Of a DNA stretch of 29,998 nucleotides, positions 22,410 through 28,603 are shown one piece after another. This DNA is from a virus. The translations under genes were made by a program, and so were the position numbers. The notes beneath the pieces were generated by a model. It worked only from the letters and a program-made list of their open reading frames with translations. It was not told the DNA's origin and made no database searches. The DNA lies in IMG/VR virus record IMGVR_UViG_3300034375_003777, positions 1 to 29,998 of that record; one strand, 5' to 3'. Position 1 is the stretch's first letter. Every line of letters begins with the position of its first letter.

Positions 22410-22564
22410 TTTTCGTATATTAAAGTTATTATTATTTGAAAGATACCAATGTATATCACAATATCTTCTTCATATATTTCTTCATCATCAAAAGGGTAAT
22501 GTCTAACCCCAAACAGAAAGCCTTTGAAAAATCCAGCTTTAATCTCGTATCTTATTAAATTCAT
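22406..22564 (-). CDS. Small hypothetical protein with hydrophobic C-terminus (52 aa)
   Basis: Begins MNLIRYEIKAGFFKGFLFGV, then an acidic centre (FDDEEIYEEDIV) and a hydrophobic helix (IYIGIFQIIITLIY). It is coupled to the DUF3310 gene by an ATGA overlap and overlaps the 81-aa gene by 26 bases. I recall similar 'FGFLFGxRHY' phage proteins without known function. Probably membrane-associated. Confidence 0.65.
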   Translation of the reverse strand: MNLIRYEIKAGFFKGFLFGVRHYPFDDEEIYEEDIVIYIGIFQIIITLIYEK

Positions 22565-22784
22565 AGTTGTATATTTTAGTGTATAAATCCCAAATAGCTT
22601 GGAATGATTCTTGTTTATTAAATTCTTTTCCTTTCATATAGTAATTACCTTTTATTCTATTACAGTAAACTTTAAACATATTACCAGATACAACTGGATA
22701 AATAATAAACCCTTTTTTAAAACAATACTGCTGATGCTCATAATTACAATTTTTTAAAACAATCTTCTTTTTAATCTTTGGCAT
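22539..22784 (-). CDS. Basic hypothetical protein (81 aa)
   Basis: Very Lys-rich, with three Cys and many aromatics (KNCNYEHQQYCFKKGFIIYP, then KVYCNRIKGNYYMKGKEF). The pattern suggests a small beta-rich domain able to bind nucleic acid. It overlaps its neighbours by 14-26 bases and so is expressed with the recombination genes. Not recognised. Confidence 0.65.
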   Translation of the reverse strand: MPKIKKKIVLKNCNYEHQQYCFKKGFIIYPVVSGNMFKVYCNRIKGNYYMKGKEFNKQESFQAIWDLYTKIYNYEFNKIRD

Positions 22785-22974
22785 TTAAGTCCTCGTATAT
22801 ATCAATTAATTCAAGTGCTTTCTCTACACCTTTTGCTTCACAAAATCTTTTCTGTTCAAATAGTTGTAGCCAATATTCCATAATGTCTTTTCTATCTCCA
22901 TTACTAAAGTAGCTATCAACACAACTTCTGTAAGCTACAATCTCTTTATTCTTACAAAGTTCCTCTGGTAACAT
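22771..22974 (-). CDS. Hypothetical protein (67 aa)
   Basis: Helical, beginning MLPEELCKNKEIVAYRSCVD, with three Cys. The start lies within the last codons of the exonuclease gene (23-base overlap), suggesting coupled translation and perhaps a partner of that enzyme. Function unknown. Confidence 0.65.
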   Translation of the reverse strand: MLPEELCKNKEIVAYRSCVDSYFSNGDRKDIMEYWLQLFEQKRFCEAKGVEKALELIDIYEDLNAKD

Positions 22975-23719
22975 AATCTTCTATGTTTTCTGTTTGTAGG
23001 TAGTCATAATATCTTTCTGTGGCAATGTCTAATTTTCTTTTACCACTATCAATAAAGCCTTGTGAACATTTAAAGATTCCAACATCAAGTGTATTTTTAT
23101 CAACTACAATAAATTCAAAGTCAAATGCTCCAAACAATTCTAAATACAATGCAGCTTGTAAGTCATAAGAAAAGTAATTAGCAGACCTTTCAAAGCCTTT
23201 TATATCAGCAGTTGTTTTTAAGTCTATTACAACACCATCTTTAAGTATATCTGCTTTACCTCTAAATGCTAAATCATTATAGGTATCAATTGCTGGTATT
23301 TCAAATCTTGCACCATCTAACATATTCTTTACATCAGTTACACTTCTTACCCTTTCTGATATCTTTTTTGCTTTATGATATTCTGAGTTAGTAAATACGT
23401 TGTGTGAGCCAACTTCTTGTACTGCTAGTTTATATTGCTTTGATGCTTTTGTACCTTCTGTAAAAGTTAAGTAATCTACTTTCTTTGGTTCAAGTACCAT
23501 AAGATGTATTAATTGACCATCTCTTAATGCTTGTATATTTGTTTGCTTTTCTGTTAGTGAACGATAATAAGCATAAGGAGAATCTAAAAGTTTCTTTGAT
23601 GCTGAACTTGATAATGCATTTACACCTAAGTAACCATAGTAAAACTCATCATCCATCATTTTGCTTAGAATGTCTTGCTTGTCAAATACTTCATTGTTTA
23701 ATAGTTTGATTGTTTCCAT
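22952..23719 (-). CDS. RecE/ExoVIII-like PD-(D/E)XK exonuclease
   Basis: 255 aa. It would resect double-stranded DNA ends to give 3' tails for the ERF annealing protein. Motifs: RDGQLIHLMVLEP (67-79) with the Gly-x3-His pattern, GKAD (154-157) and VIDLK (164-168) carrying the catalytic Asp and Asp-x-Lys, and YDLQAALY (185-192), the Gln-x3-Tyr motif. The length fits the putative exodeoxyribonuclease VIII (DUF3799-type) family. Together with ERF and SSB it forms a complete phage recombination module. Confidence 0.82.
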   Translation of the reverse strand: METIKLLNNEVFDKQDILSKMMDDEFYYGYLGVNALSSSASKKLLDSPYAYYRSLTEKQTNIQALRDGQLIHLMVLEPKKVDYLTFTEGTKASKQYKLAVQEVGSHNVFTNSEYHKAKKISERVRSVTDVKNMLDGARFEIPAIDTYNDLAFRGKADILKDGVVIDLKTTADIKGFERSANYFSYDLQAALYLELFGAFDFEFIVVDKNTLDVGIFKCSQGFIDSGKRKLDIATERYYDYLQTENIEDYVTRGTL

Positions 23720-24112
23720 TTATTTTAATTTTATTGCTTGTTTTATATTTATTTCTGTTACTTCTTTTTTAATCCATTGTCTATTCTTAAACTCTGATGT
23801 TGCTGGCAGTGATTTATCAAACCATTTTAAATCTATTTTGTTTAAGTTAAATAGATAGATACCCTCTGGTGTACTATTAATGTATATTGGTACGTCAAAA
23901 TGTTTATTTGATTCTTTTATTAAAGCATCGTATTTAGGCTTTTCCAGAAGTAAAGTATCGTAATGCTTTTTTCTGCATTTCAGTTCTATTCTGCTTTGCG
24001 TTTCAATGTCGTAGCAATCCCATCTTGATATTGGATTTTTACTATTTACTAATGTTTTGTAATGGTTAGTTGATAGCCATTCAAATAAGTCTTTTTCTTT
24101 CCAATTTTTCAT
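23720..24112 (-). CDS. Small PD-(D/E)XK-type endonuclease
   Basis: 130 aa. The core is SRWDCYDIETQSRIELKCRK, with Asp32/Asp35 and Glu43-Leu-Lys45 as likely metal-binding and catalytic residues. This is the layout of small resolvase or restriction-like nucleases. Its start is 20 bases after the ATPase gene and its stop abuts the exonuclease start. It may resolve branched recombination or replication intermediates. The exact class cannot be decided. Confidence 0.65.
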   Translation of the reverse strand: MKNWKEKDLFEWLSTNHYKTLVNSKNPISRWDCYDIETQSRIELKCRKKHYDTLLLEKPKYDALIKESNKHFDVPIYINSTPEGIYLFNLNKIDLKWFDKSLPATSEFKNRQWIKKEVTEINIKQAIKLK

Positions 24113-24131
24113 AGATGCAATATAGTGTTTT

Positions 24132-24992
24132 TTATTCTAAAAATTCATAATCATCTTTAACAAATTCTGGAAGTATATTATTGTTTACCATAAAGCTAAA
24201 TGGTTCAAAACTTCTATTTCTACTTCTTTTACATTCAACAGATATCCAGCCTTTATTAATTTCGTTTTTTTCTAACTTAATTTGTGTCTCTGCCTTCTTC
24301 TCTAAAGCACTACCTAAATTTCCAGTTGGTTTATCACTACCAAAGTTTTGATGTATAATAGTTAATATATGGCATTCTTTCTTTGCAGTCCAAGTCATAA
24401 TCTTTTGCACAACAAAGTTTGTTTCTGACATTGAATTTACATCATTTAACAAATCTGCAACACCATCAATAATAACTAAACCTATTTTATCATCATTAAA
24501 TTTATCAAATAATATGAACTCAATAAAATTTACTCTTTCATTTGGTGTCATTGCTCTTAATGCGTAAGTATGGTAGTTTTCATCAGATTGCATTTCATTC
24601 ATAATAACTGGTCTCCTAAAGACTTTCTGGCAATGAAACTTACCTTGCTCTGTATCAAAATGTATTATCTTTCTACCTCTCCTATGCCCTTTTATATTAC
24701 CAGTATATTTGTTACCTCCACTTTGATATGCTGATACAAGTAAACTTATGAAAAATGATTTACCAACTTTTGGAAATGCTTGTACAAAACTAAAGTTACC
24801 ATCTGTGCCAATTGGTATTGGATATTCTATTTCTTTACCTTCAACATCTATATCTGTATAAGTTCCACAACTAAGTGCTACTGGAGGATATTTAATTACT
24901 TCTGATATATCTACATTTGCTTCTTGTTCAAGAAGCTGCATCTCCATTCTATCTGCTTCTTTTTCTTCATTTGTTTTTATTTTTTGCGTCAT
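24132..24992 (-). CDS. RecA-fold ATPase (RepA / DnaB-like helicase family)
   Basis: 286 aa. The Walker A is FPKVGKSF (73-80), lacking the usual first Gly, and the Walker B is GLVIIDG (171-177). DTEQ (113-116) is a typical AAA_25/RepA acidic segment, and HQNFGSDKPTGNLGSA (214-229) resembles the loop of RepA-type hexameric helicases. It is likely a replicative helicase or DNA-motor ATPase, the only helicase candidate in the window. It overlaps the GIY-YIG gene by 26 bases. Confidence 0.8.
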   Translation of the reverse strand: MTQKIKTNEEKEADRMEMQLLEQEANVDISEVIKYPPVALSCGTYTDIDVEGKEIEYPIPIGTDGNFSFVQAFPKVGKSFFISLLVSAYQSGGNKYTGNIKGHRRGRKIIHFDTEQGKFHCQKVFRRPVIMNEMQSDENYHTYALRAMTPNERVNFIEFILFDKFNDDKIGLVIIDGVADLLNDVNSMSETNFVVQKIMTWTAKKECHILTIIHQNFGSDKPTGNLGSALEKKAETQIKLEKNEINKGWISVECKRSRNRSFEPFSFMVNNNILPEFVKDDYEFLE

Positions 24993-25395
24993 CTATGTAT
25001 TTCTGTATTTTTGTTTTATAATATTTGCCAAGTACATTATCATTTAAGAATTTATCATTTTCTAAAACGTTTTCTGTAAATTGTAGTTTTGTTTCATAAT
25101 AGCTCATCATTGTCTTGTTATAGCAAATGTATATAATTTCTCTATAACAATCTTCTATTTTCCATTTTTTACTTTCTTTATTACTACCAGTGTACTTTAT
25201 CCAGTTGCTTTCAATATAATCAATTCTTTTTCTTTTATAACCCTTTAAAGGTGGTCTTGTACGTTTATTAAGCAATATCTTTTTACCAATATAAACTTGT
25301 TCTGTTTGTCTGTTAAGTATTCTGTAAACAAACCCAACTGCTTCTGCTGGTAAATCTTCTCTTGATTTTATTCTTTGTCCTTTATAGTTCCACAT
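24967..25395 (-). CDS. GIY-YIG-like endonuclease
   Basis: 142 aa. The signature is split as GFVYRI (21-26) and VYIGKK (34-39), corresponding to GIY and YIG, and a later YYETKLQF may supply the conserved Glu. Lys/Arg-rich segments (PPLKGYKRKRIDYIE) suggest DNA binding. Similar phage proteins are called Seg-like or putative homing endonucleases. It sits as a normal gene in the early operon, not inside another gene or intron. Confidence 0.7.
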   Translation of the reverse strand: MWNYKGQRIKSREDLPAEAVGFVYRILNRQTEQVYIGKKILLNKRTRPPLKGYKRKRIDYIESNWIKYTGSNKESKKWKIEDCYREIIYICYNKTMMSYYETKLQFTENVLENDKFLNDNVLGKYYKTKIQKYIDDAKNKNK

Positions 25396-25413
25396 ATAAA
25401 AAGTTTTAACTAA

Positions 25414-25443
25414 GTGTATAACACATTAAAACGTGCCATACAC
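25414..25443. repeat. Hairpin with conserved ATTAAAAC loop, copy 2
   Basis: GTGTATAACAC and GTGCCATACAC pair (nine of eleven positions) around ATTAAAAC. It lies in the 53-base gap between the GIY-YIG gene and the 85-aa gene and repeats the flank ACAACTGTTAG of copy 1. Confidence 0.75.
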
Positions 25444-25448
25444 AACTG

Positions 25449-25706
25449 TTAGCCACTATAATTAGCTAAAAATTCATCTACATCACTTTCTTCTAATATG
25501 TCTTGACTATCTACCATACATTGATTTATTTCTTCATTATACGCTAATAACAGTTCACGTTGTTGGCTAACATCGGTTAAAGTTAATTGCTCGGTTTTGT
25601 ACTCGTTCAAATAAGCATCCATTGCTTTATGTATTTCATCCCATTGCATAGGCGTTAATCTACCTATCATTGGGTGTAATTTTAAAATGTCTTGTTTGTT
25701 TTTCAT
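25449..25706 (-). CDS. Hypothetical protein (85 aa) in a cassette-like setting
   Basis: Begins MKNKQDILKLHPMIGRLTPM and has an acidic C-terminus (ILEESDVDEFLANYSG). Its base composition is slightly richer in GC than neighbouring genes (CTAACATCGGTTAAAG and similar). It is flanked by the conserved-loop hairpin on one side and a palindromic stretch on the other. I do not recognise it. The setting suggests acquisition as a unit. Confidence 0.65.
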   Translation of the reverse strand: MKNKQDILKLHPMIGRLTPMQWDEIHKAMDAYLNEYKTEQLTLTDVSQQRELLLAYNEEINQCMVDSQDILEESDVDEFLANYSG

Positions 25707-25771
25707 TTTTGTATTTATTTAATTCATTAATATTTCACGCAACTAACCTTAACCATATACGTTATAAGCAA

Positions 25772-25912
25772 TTAAAAATAACCGCCTTCGTGTAATCTTA
25801 TGTAAGCTTCACAATCTGCAAGACTACCTTGATACGCAACGCTGTAATCATCAGCATTTAATACTTGATAAGTGTTGTCCATAAATAGTTGTACTCTAAA
25901 ATCTCTTTCCAT
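25772..25912 (-). CDS. Small hypothetical protein (46 aa)
   Basis: Begins MERDFRVQLFMDNTYQVLNA and continues DDYSVAYQGSLADCEAYIRL. The 'GSLxDCEAYI' pattern is familiar from short proteins in Bacteroidota phages and genomes, without known role. It has its own start at 25912 and lies between palindromes (near 25741-25765 and 25941-25976), like another cassette. Confidence 0.65.
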   Translation of the reverse strand: MERDFRVQLFMDNTYQVLNADDYSVAYQGSLADCEAYIRLHEGGYF

Positions 25913-26005
25913 AATTCATTTATTTTTAAAAGTTAATAACACCGCATATAATTAATTTGCAACTTGTCTGTGCGGTAAGGCAAACAAATCATATTCGTTA
26001 CCGTT

Positions 26006-26033
26006 AAAAAAAAGGGAGGCTTTTACACCTCCC
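26006..26033 (-). terminator. Strong rho-independent terminator after the SSB-like gene
   Basis: On the minus strand GGGAGG (26033-26028) pairs with CCTCCC (26019-26014), eight-base loop, then eight T. It lies seven bases beyond the stop at 26041. It separates ERF/SSB expression from the downstream cassette region. Confidence 0.88.
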
Positions 26034-26040
26034 AATTAAT

Positions 26041-26415
26041 TTAAAATGGTAAGTCATCTGCTGCAACTGATGTTGCTTTTTCTGTCTTTGCTTCTGACTT
26101 TTGTACAAAAGATTGTAAGTCATCTGATGCATAATAGATTTTACCATTGGCAACATATCTTTTCTTTTCTCCATTCTCTCTTTGTTCTTTTGTTTGAGGA
26201 ATTGTAAAAGATACATTTTGTCCGTAGTTTCCTTCTTCAAAAATAGAAAAGTTAAGTTTTAATTTCTTTAACTCTTTTCCATCTTCTCCTATCTTTGGTA
26301 CTAACTCTCTTTTTGCGTTGTAAGTTAAGATGTTTTCGAAATACTGAGAAAGTTTTTTAATTGTGTCAAGTTGTAACTCAACGTCTCCTAATAAGTAAGG
26401 TTTTTTTGCACTCAT
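26041..26415 (-). CDS. ssb: Single-stranded DNA-binding protein-like
   Basis: 124 aa. The C-terminal tip DDLPF (120-124), after a disordered Ala/Thr/Lys linker, is the classic acidic SSB tail that recruits repair and replication partners. The first 100 residues are beta-rich (ELKKLKLNFSIFEEGNYGQN, then KRYVANGKIYYASDD), compatible with an OB fold but not a canonical SSB sequence. It lies two small genes downstream of ERF, its functional partner. It could be a divergent phage SSB. Confidence 0.75.
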   Translation of the reverse strand: MSAKKPYLLGDVELQLDTIKKLSQYFENILTYNAKRELVPKIGEDGKELKKLKLNFSIFEEGNYGQNVSFTIPQTKEQRENGEKKRYVANGKIYYASDDLQSFVQKSEAKTEKATSVAADDLPF

Positions 26416-26430
26416 AATTTTAATTTTAAT

Positions 26431-26577
26431 TTATAATCCAGTTGTTATTCCGTTATCAAGCACTTGTATAATATGTCTAAAGGTGCTTCTTTCTTGTTCG
26501 CCAGTTACATCTACTCCGTTAATAAAGAATCTGTAATGGTCTTTCTTGTTTGTTGGTCTTAATTCAAAGTCATTCAT
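26431..26577 (-). CDS. Small hypothetical protein (48 aa)
   Basis: Begins MNDFELRPTNKKDHYRFFIN and ends in GITTGL, probably a small alpha/beta domain. The start at 26577 follows the leader TTAACTAAATAAATATG shared with the 55-aa gene. It is co-transcribed with ERF and SSB. Function unknown. Confidence 0.6.
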   Translation of the reverse strand: MNDFELRPTNKKDHYRFFINGVDVTGEQERSTFRHIIQVLDNGITTGL

Positions 26578-26593
26578 ATTTATTTAGTTAATA

Positions 26594-26761
26594 TTAATAA
26601 TTAAATGTAATATTAGCACAATTAGCTAATAGATGCCAAAATGCCCAACACATAGTTGCAGATAAGAAAATATTTGCAAATGTAAAGTTTTCTGTTTTTG
26701 CTAAAGGTGTTAATGTTCTTATTGTAGCTAAACCAAAGACAATTATCATTAATTCATTCAT
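26594..26761 (-). CDS. Small membrane protein (55 aa)
   Basis: Two hydrophobic segments (LMIIVFGLATIRTLTPLA and FANIFLSATMCWAFWHLLA) separated by a short polar loop. It starts at ATG 26761 behind the TTAACTAAATAAATATG leader. A membrane protein inside a recombination operon is unexpected and may serve exclusion or host takeover, which is inference only. Confidence 0.6.
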   Translation of the reverse strand: MNELMIIVFGLATIRTLTPLAKTENFTFANIFLSATMCWAFWHLLANCANITFNY

Positions 26762-26763
26762 AT

Positions 26764-27297
26764 TTATTTAGTTAATAGTTCTTTTACTTCTTTTGATATT
26801 CTGTACTTTTCTTCTACTTTAGAAATGTTACCACCACCTTTTAAGTATGTTTGTACTTTCTTAAATTCAGCAGTACCTTTATTTAACCAACTCTTTTCAG
26901 TTGTTGTAGCACCTTTTCCGTGTGTGTTAGTAGAATCAGCATCTTTTGTATCATCAATCAAAAATAAACCATTTAAGGCATACTTTCTTGCATAAGATGA
27001 ACTACTACCAAAACTTTGTGCTATGTCCATACCTTTTCTGTTTGGGTCTATACCAGCTTGTGCTTTTGTATGTACTGAATCAGTACCATCAGATATAAAC
27101 GCTATTGCTTCAACAAACAATACACCACATACTTCTCTTACTTCATCAGAGATTGTTAATGTACATTTGTGTTTATCCAGTAGAGGTTTAACTGCTTCAA
27201 GGATATCTTCACAACTTCTATAGTTGTACTTTCCAAAATTGTTCCTTTGGTTTTTTGGTGCTTTTAATTCGGCTTGAATTTTTCTTAATTTTTCCAT
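26764..27297 (-). CDS. erf: ERF-family single-strand annealing recombinase
   Basis: 177 aa. It anneals complementary single strands during phage recombination. Family features are the N-terminal FGKYNYRSCEDI (21-32) and the core AQSFGSSSSYARKYALNG (93-110) followed by DDTKDAD (115-121). The C-terminal part is Lys-rich and flexible. It is the first gene of the early operon and lies 24 bases downstream of a good Bacteroidota-type promoter. Partners encoded nearby are SSB and a RecE-like exonuclease. Confidence 0.9.
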   Translation of the reverse strand: MEKLRKIQAELKAPKNQRNNFGKYNYRSCEDILEAVKPLLDKHKCTLTISDEVREVCGVLFVEAIAFISDGTDSVHTKAQAGIDPNRKGMDIAQSFGSSSSYARKYALNGLFLIDDTKDADSTNTHGKGATTTEKSWLNKGTAEFKKVQTYLKGGGNISKVEEKYRISKEVKELLTK

Positions 27298-27321
27298 TTT
27301 TATTTATTTAATTATTATTTA

Positions 27322-27351
27322 CAAATATAGTTTTTATTTTTAAATTACCAA
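27322..27351 (-). promoter_or_regulatory. Host-type (Bacteroidota) promoter for the ERF operon
   Basis: On the minus strand TTG (27351-27349), exactly 19 bases, TATATTTG (27329-27322), a full match to the TTG-N19-TAnnTTTG consensus. The TTG is part of the hairpin at 27347-27366, so DNA structure or a bound protein there could block it. Confidence 0.72.
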
Positions 27352-27437
27352 CATTAAAACGTTGGTCAACAGCCGATAAAACACATTAAAACGTGTTTTT
27401 ATCTTAGTGTTGTAAAACATTAAAACGATTTTACAAC
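27347..27437. repeat. Three consecutive hairpins sharing the ATTAAAAC loop
   Basis: ACCAAC / GTTGGT (27347-27366), GATAAAACAC / GTGTTTTTATC (27375-27403, one bulge) and GTTGTAAAAC / GATTTTACAAC (27409-27437, one bulge). Each loop is ATTAAAAC, closed by C-G. Loops are 32 and 34 bases apart. Stems differ but remain paired. Confidence 0.75.
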
Positions 27438-27441
27438 AATA

Positions 27442-27550
27442 TATATAAGTAATGGGGCGGTAGCACGACTTTAACGGTTGGTTTCGGTCTTATTGACATT
27501 GCCTCAATTCATCAGTTTGATTTTCACTAAAATGCCCCACTACTCATATA
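27442..27550. repeat. 17-bp inverted repeat enclosing a 75-base GC-richer loop
   Basis: TATATAAGTAATGGGGC (27442-27458) pairs with GCCCCACTACTCATATA (27534-27550) at 15 of 17 positions. The 75 bases between hold no ORF. The 17-base stem and the locally higher GC content suggest a structured DNA or RNA element. Confidence 0.65.
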
Positions 27551-27557
27551 CTTTGCC

Positions 27558-27764
27558 GTTAGCATTAATACTAACCACATTGGTCTAAATTGTCATAAAC
27601 CTCTTTGCTTGGGCATATTCTAATATGAAATAGGTACAAGCTAATCAATATAAATTCAGAGCATTTGTAGTAATCAAACACTCTTCCTTTTCCTACTTTT
27701 TTTCCTTTAATGAATTTTATATACATAATTTAATTTTTATTTATTAATCCGTACTAATGCTAAC
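27558..27764. repeat. Inverted repeats bracketing the 51-aa ORF
   Basis: GTTAGCATTAATAC (27558-27571) and GTACTAATGCTAAC (27751-27764) are inverted copies matching at 13 of 14 positions. They enclose only the 51-aa ORF, giving a unit of about 207 bases. Confidence 0.6.
27571..27726 (-). CDS. Small ORF inside an inverted-repeat cassette (51 aa)
   Basis: Begins MYIKFIKGKKVGKGRVFDYY and continues KCSEFILISLYLFHIRICPS. It has a basic N-terminus and a hydrophobic centre. The stop codon TAG lies in the inner end of the left repeat (27558-27571). The start follows an AT-rich leader at 27727-27750. It is the only frame of useful length in the palindrome-dense region. Function unknown. Confidence 0.5.
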   Translation of the reverse strand: MYIKFIKGKKVGKGRVFDYYKCSEFILISLYLFHIRICPSKEVYDNLDQCG

Positions 27765-27878
27765 AATGGCTATAAATAAAAGCCTTTGTTAAGGTTATTT
27801 CTTTGAATTAAACATTTGTTATACGGCTTCAATTCATAGCCGTAACTGGTTGGCACATATTAAAACAATGCTGCCAAC
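27761..27878. repeat. Three hairpins next to the cassette, one with the ATTAAAAC loop
   Basis: TAACAATGGCT / AGCCTTTGTTA (27761-27791, one mismatch), TACGGCT / AGCCGTA (27822-27844) and GTTGGCA / TGCCAAC (27849-27878, with an inner CAT/ATG and loop ATTAAAACA). No ORF is present here. Confidence 0.65.
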
Positions 27879-27898
27879 AAAGAATATAAATAATAAAA

Positions 27899-28039
27899 TT
27901 ACTTACGTTCTTCTTTTAATATTTCATTTTGCTCTTCTAACAATTTGTTTTTATATCGTAATTCAATAGTAATATCTTTTAAACCACTATGTATAATTAT
28001 CATTGTCAATGTTCCTAATATTGTTACTATTCCTATCAT
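27899..28039 (-). CDS. Small membrane-anchored coiled-coil protein (46 aa)
   Basis: An N-terminal hydrophobic helix (MIGIVTILGTLTMIIIHSGL) followed by a charged helix (LRYKNKLLEEQNEILKEERK). The topology suggests membrane anchoring with a cytoplasmic coil. The start is ATG at 28039. It lies downstream of the promoter-like sequence at 28258-28265 together with the 51-aa gene. Not recognised. Confidence 0.55.
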   Translation of the reverse strand: MIGIVTILGTLTMIIIHSGLKDITIELRYKNKLLEEQNEILKEERK

Positions 28040-28070
28040 ATCGTAATTTTAAAATTCATATTCTAATTCG

Positions 28071-28226
28071 TTACTCTAAAGTTACATTTAACTTTATTAT
28101 ATTTTTAACTCCAGTATTTTCTTTTACTTGATAGTTAATTAACACATCTGTTATGTTGTGGTCTTGTTCTGTATGCATTTCAATTGTATTTTTTAATGCT
28201 TCCCAAAGTGATTGATTTACTTTCAT
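28071..28226 (-). CDS. Small hypothetical protein (51 aa)
   Basis: Begins MKVNQSLWEALKNTIEMHTE and ends in a strand-like VKNIIKLNVTLE, probably a helix followed by two strands. It is the first gene after the promoter-like TAGATTTG at 28258-28265 and may be an immediate-early regulator. That is inferred from position only. Confidence 0.6.
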   Translation of the reverse strand: MKVNQSLWEALKNTIEMHTEQDHNITDVLINYQVKENTGVKNIIKLNVTLE

Positions 28227-28257
28227 AATTTATAGTTTTAATTATTATTTGTTTTAG

Positions 28258-28305
28258 CAAATCTAAATATAAAAATATATAAAAGTGTTAAAGAAATGTT
28301 AAAAT
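28258..28305 (-). promoter_or_regulatory. Probable early promoter with two TGTTAA boxes
   Basis: TAGATTTG on the minus strand (28265-28258) matches the Bacteroidota -7 box, but no TTG is found at the expected -33 distance. The 20 bases at 28286-28305 carry two TGTTAA boxes 11 bases apart. They are the reverse complement of 22165-22184, in opposite orientation relative to the promoter. Confidence 0.5.
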
Positions 28306-28333
28306 TTAAAAAGGAGAGCTTTTAGACCCTCCT
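28306..28333 (-). terminator. Rho-independent terminator ending the lysis transcript
   Basis: On the minus strand AGGAGGG (28333-28327) pairs with CTCTCCT (28318-28312), one G-U pair, eight-base loop, then TTTTT. It lies between the lysis genes and the early promoter region. Confidence 0.7.
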
Positions 28334-28603
28334 TCTTAATGCAAATGATAATTAAAACAAAACTAAAAAATAATCTAGTACTCAAATATACAAGTTCTTT
28401 CTTTATTAAGAAAACATAGTTATTAACAAGTATTAACAAATACAAAGTTCTCCCAAAACTTATATTTTATTTTTAATATTATTAACTTGTTTAATTAAAT
28501 ACTTTAGATATATATTTTTATGTATGAAGTAATCTATATAAATACTTAAATAGTTACTTGAAAAAATGCGAAGTTATATATTTTTTTTTAAATAAAAAAG
28601 TGT
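28334..28603. other. Intergenic AT-rich stretch with a TTAACA pair
   Basis: No ORF was found on either strand. TATTAACAA occurs twice, with TTAACA boxes at 28423 and 28433 (10 bases apart), resembling the boxes at 22158-22184. A 9-bp A/T palindrome (TTAAATAAA / TTTATTTAA, 28588-28611) follows the holin gene. The region could hold an origin or operators. Confidence 0.5.

Noticed and set aside
24967-25395. Homing endonuclease inside an intron or inserted gene
   Set aside because: The GIY-YIG-like gene sits between intact genes with normal overlaps. No split gene or intron boundary is visible around it.
26004-26240. Minus-strand frame (78 codons) overlapping the SSB-like gene
   Set aside because: It is out of frame with the gene that has the clear DDLPF tail, has no separate start context and is Lys/Gln-biased as expected for a shadow.
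27347-27437. Possible CRISPR array in the regularly spaced ATTAAAAC elements
   Set aside because: Only about ten bases are conserved, the 'spacers' are the two arms of each hairpin, only three units are adjacent and no cas gene is present.
27442-27550. Possible tRNA or tRNA-like gene in the 17-bp stem element
   Set aside because: The stem is too long for an acceptor arm, no anticodon arm or TTCRANY T-loop could be placed, and no CCA end is present.
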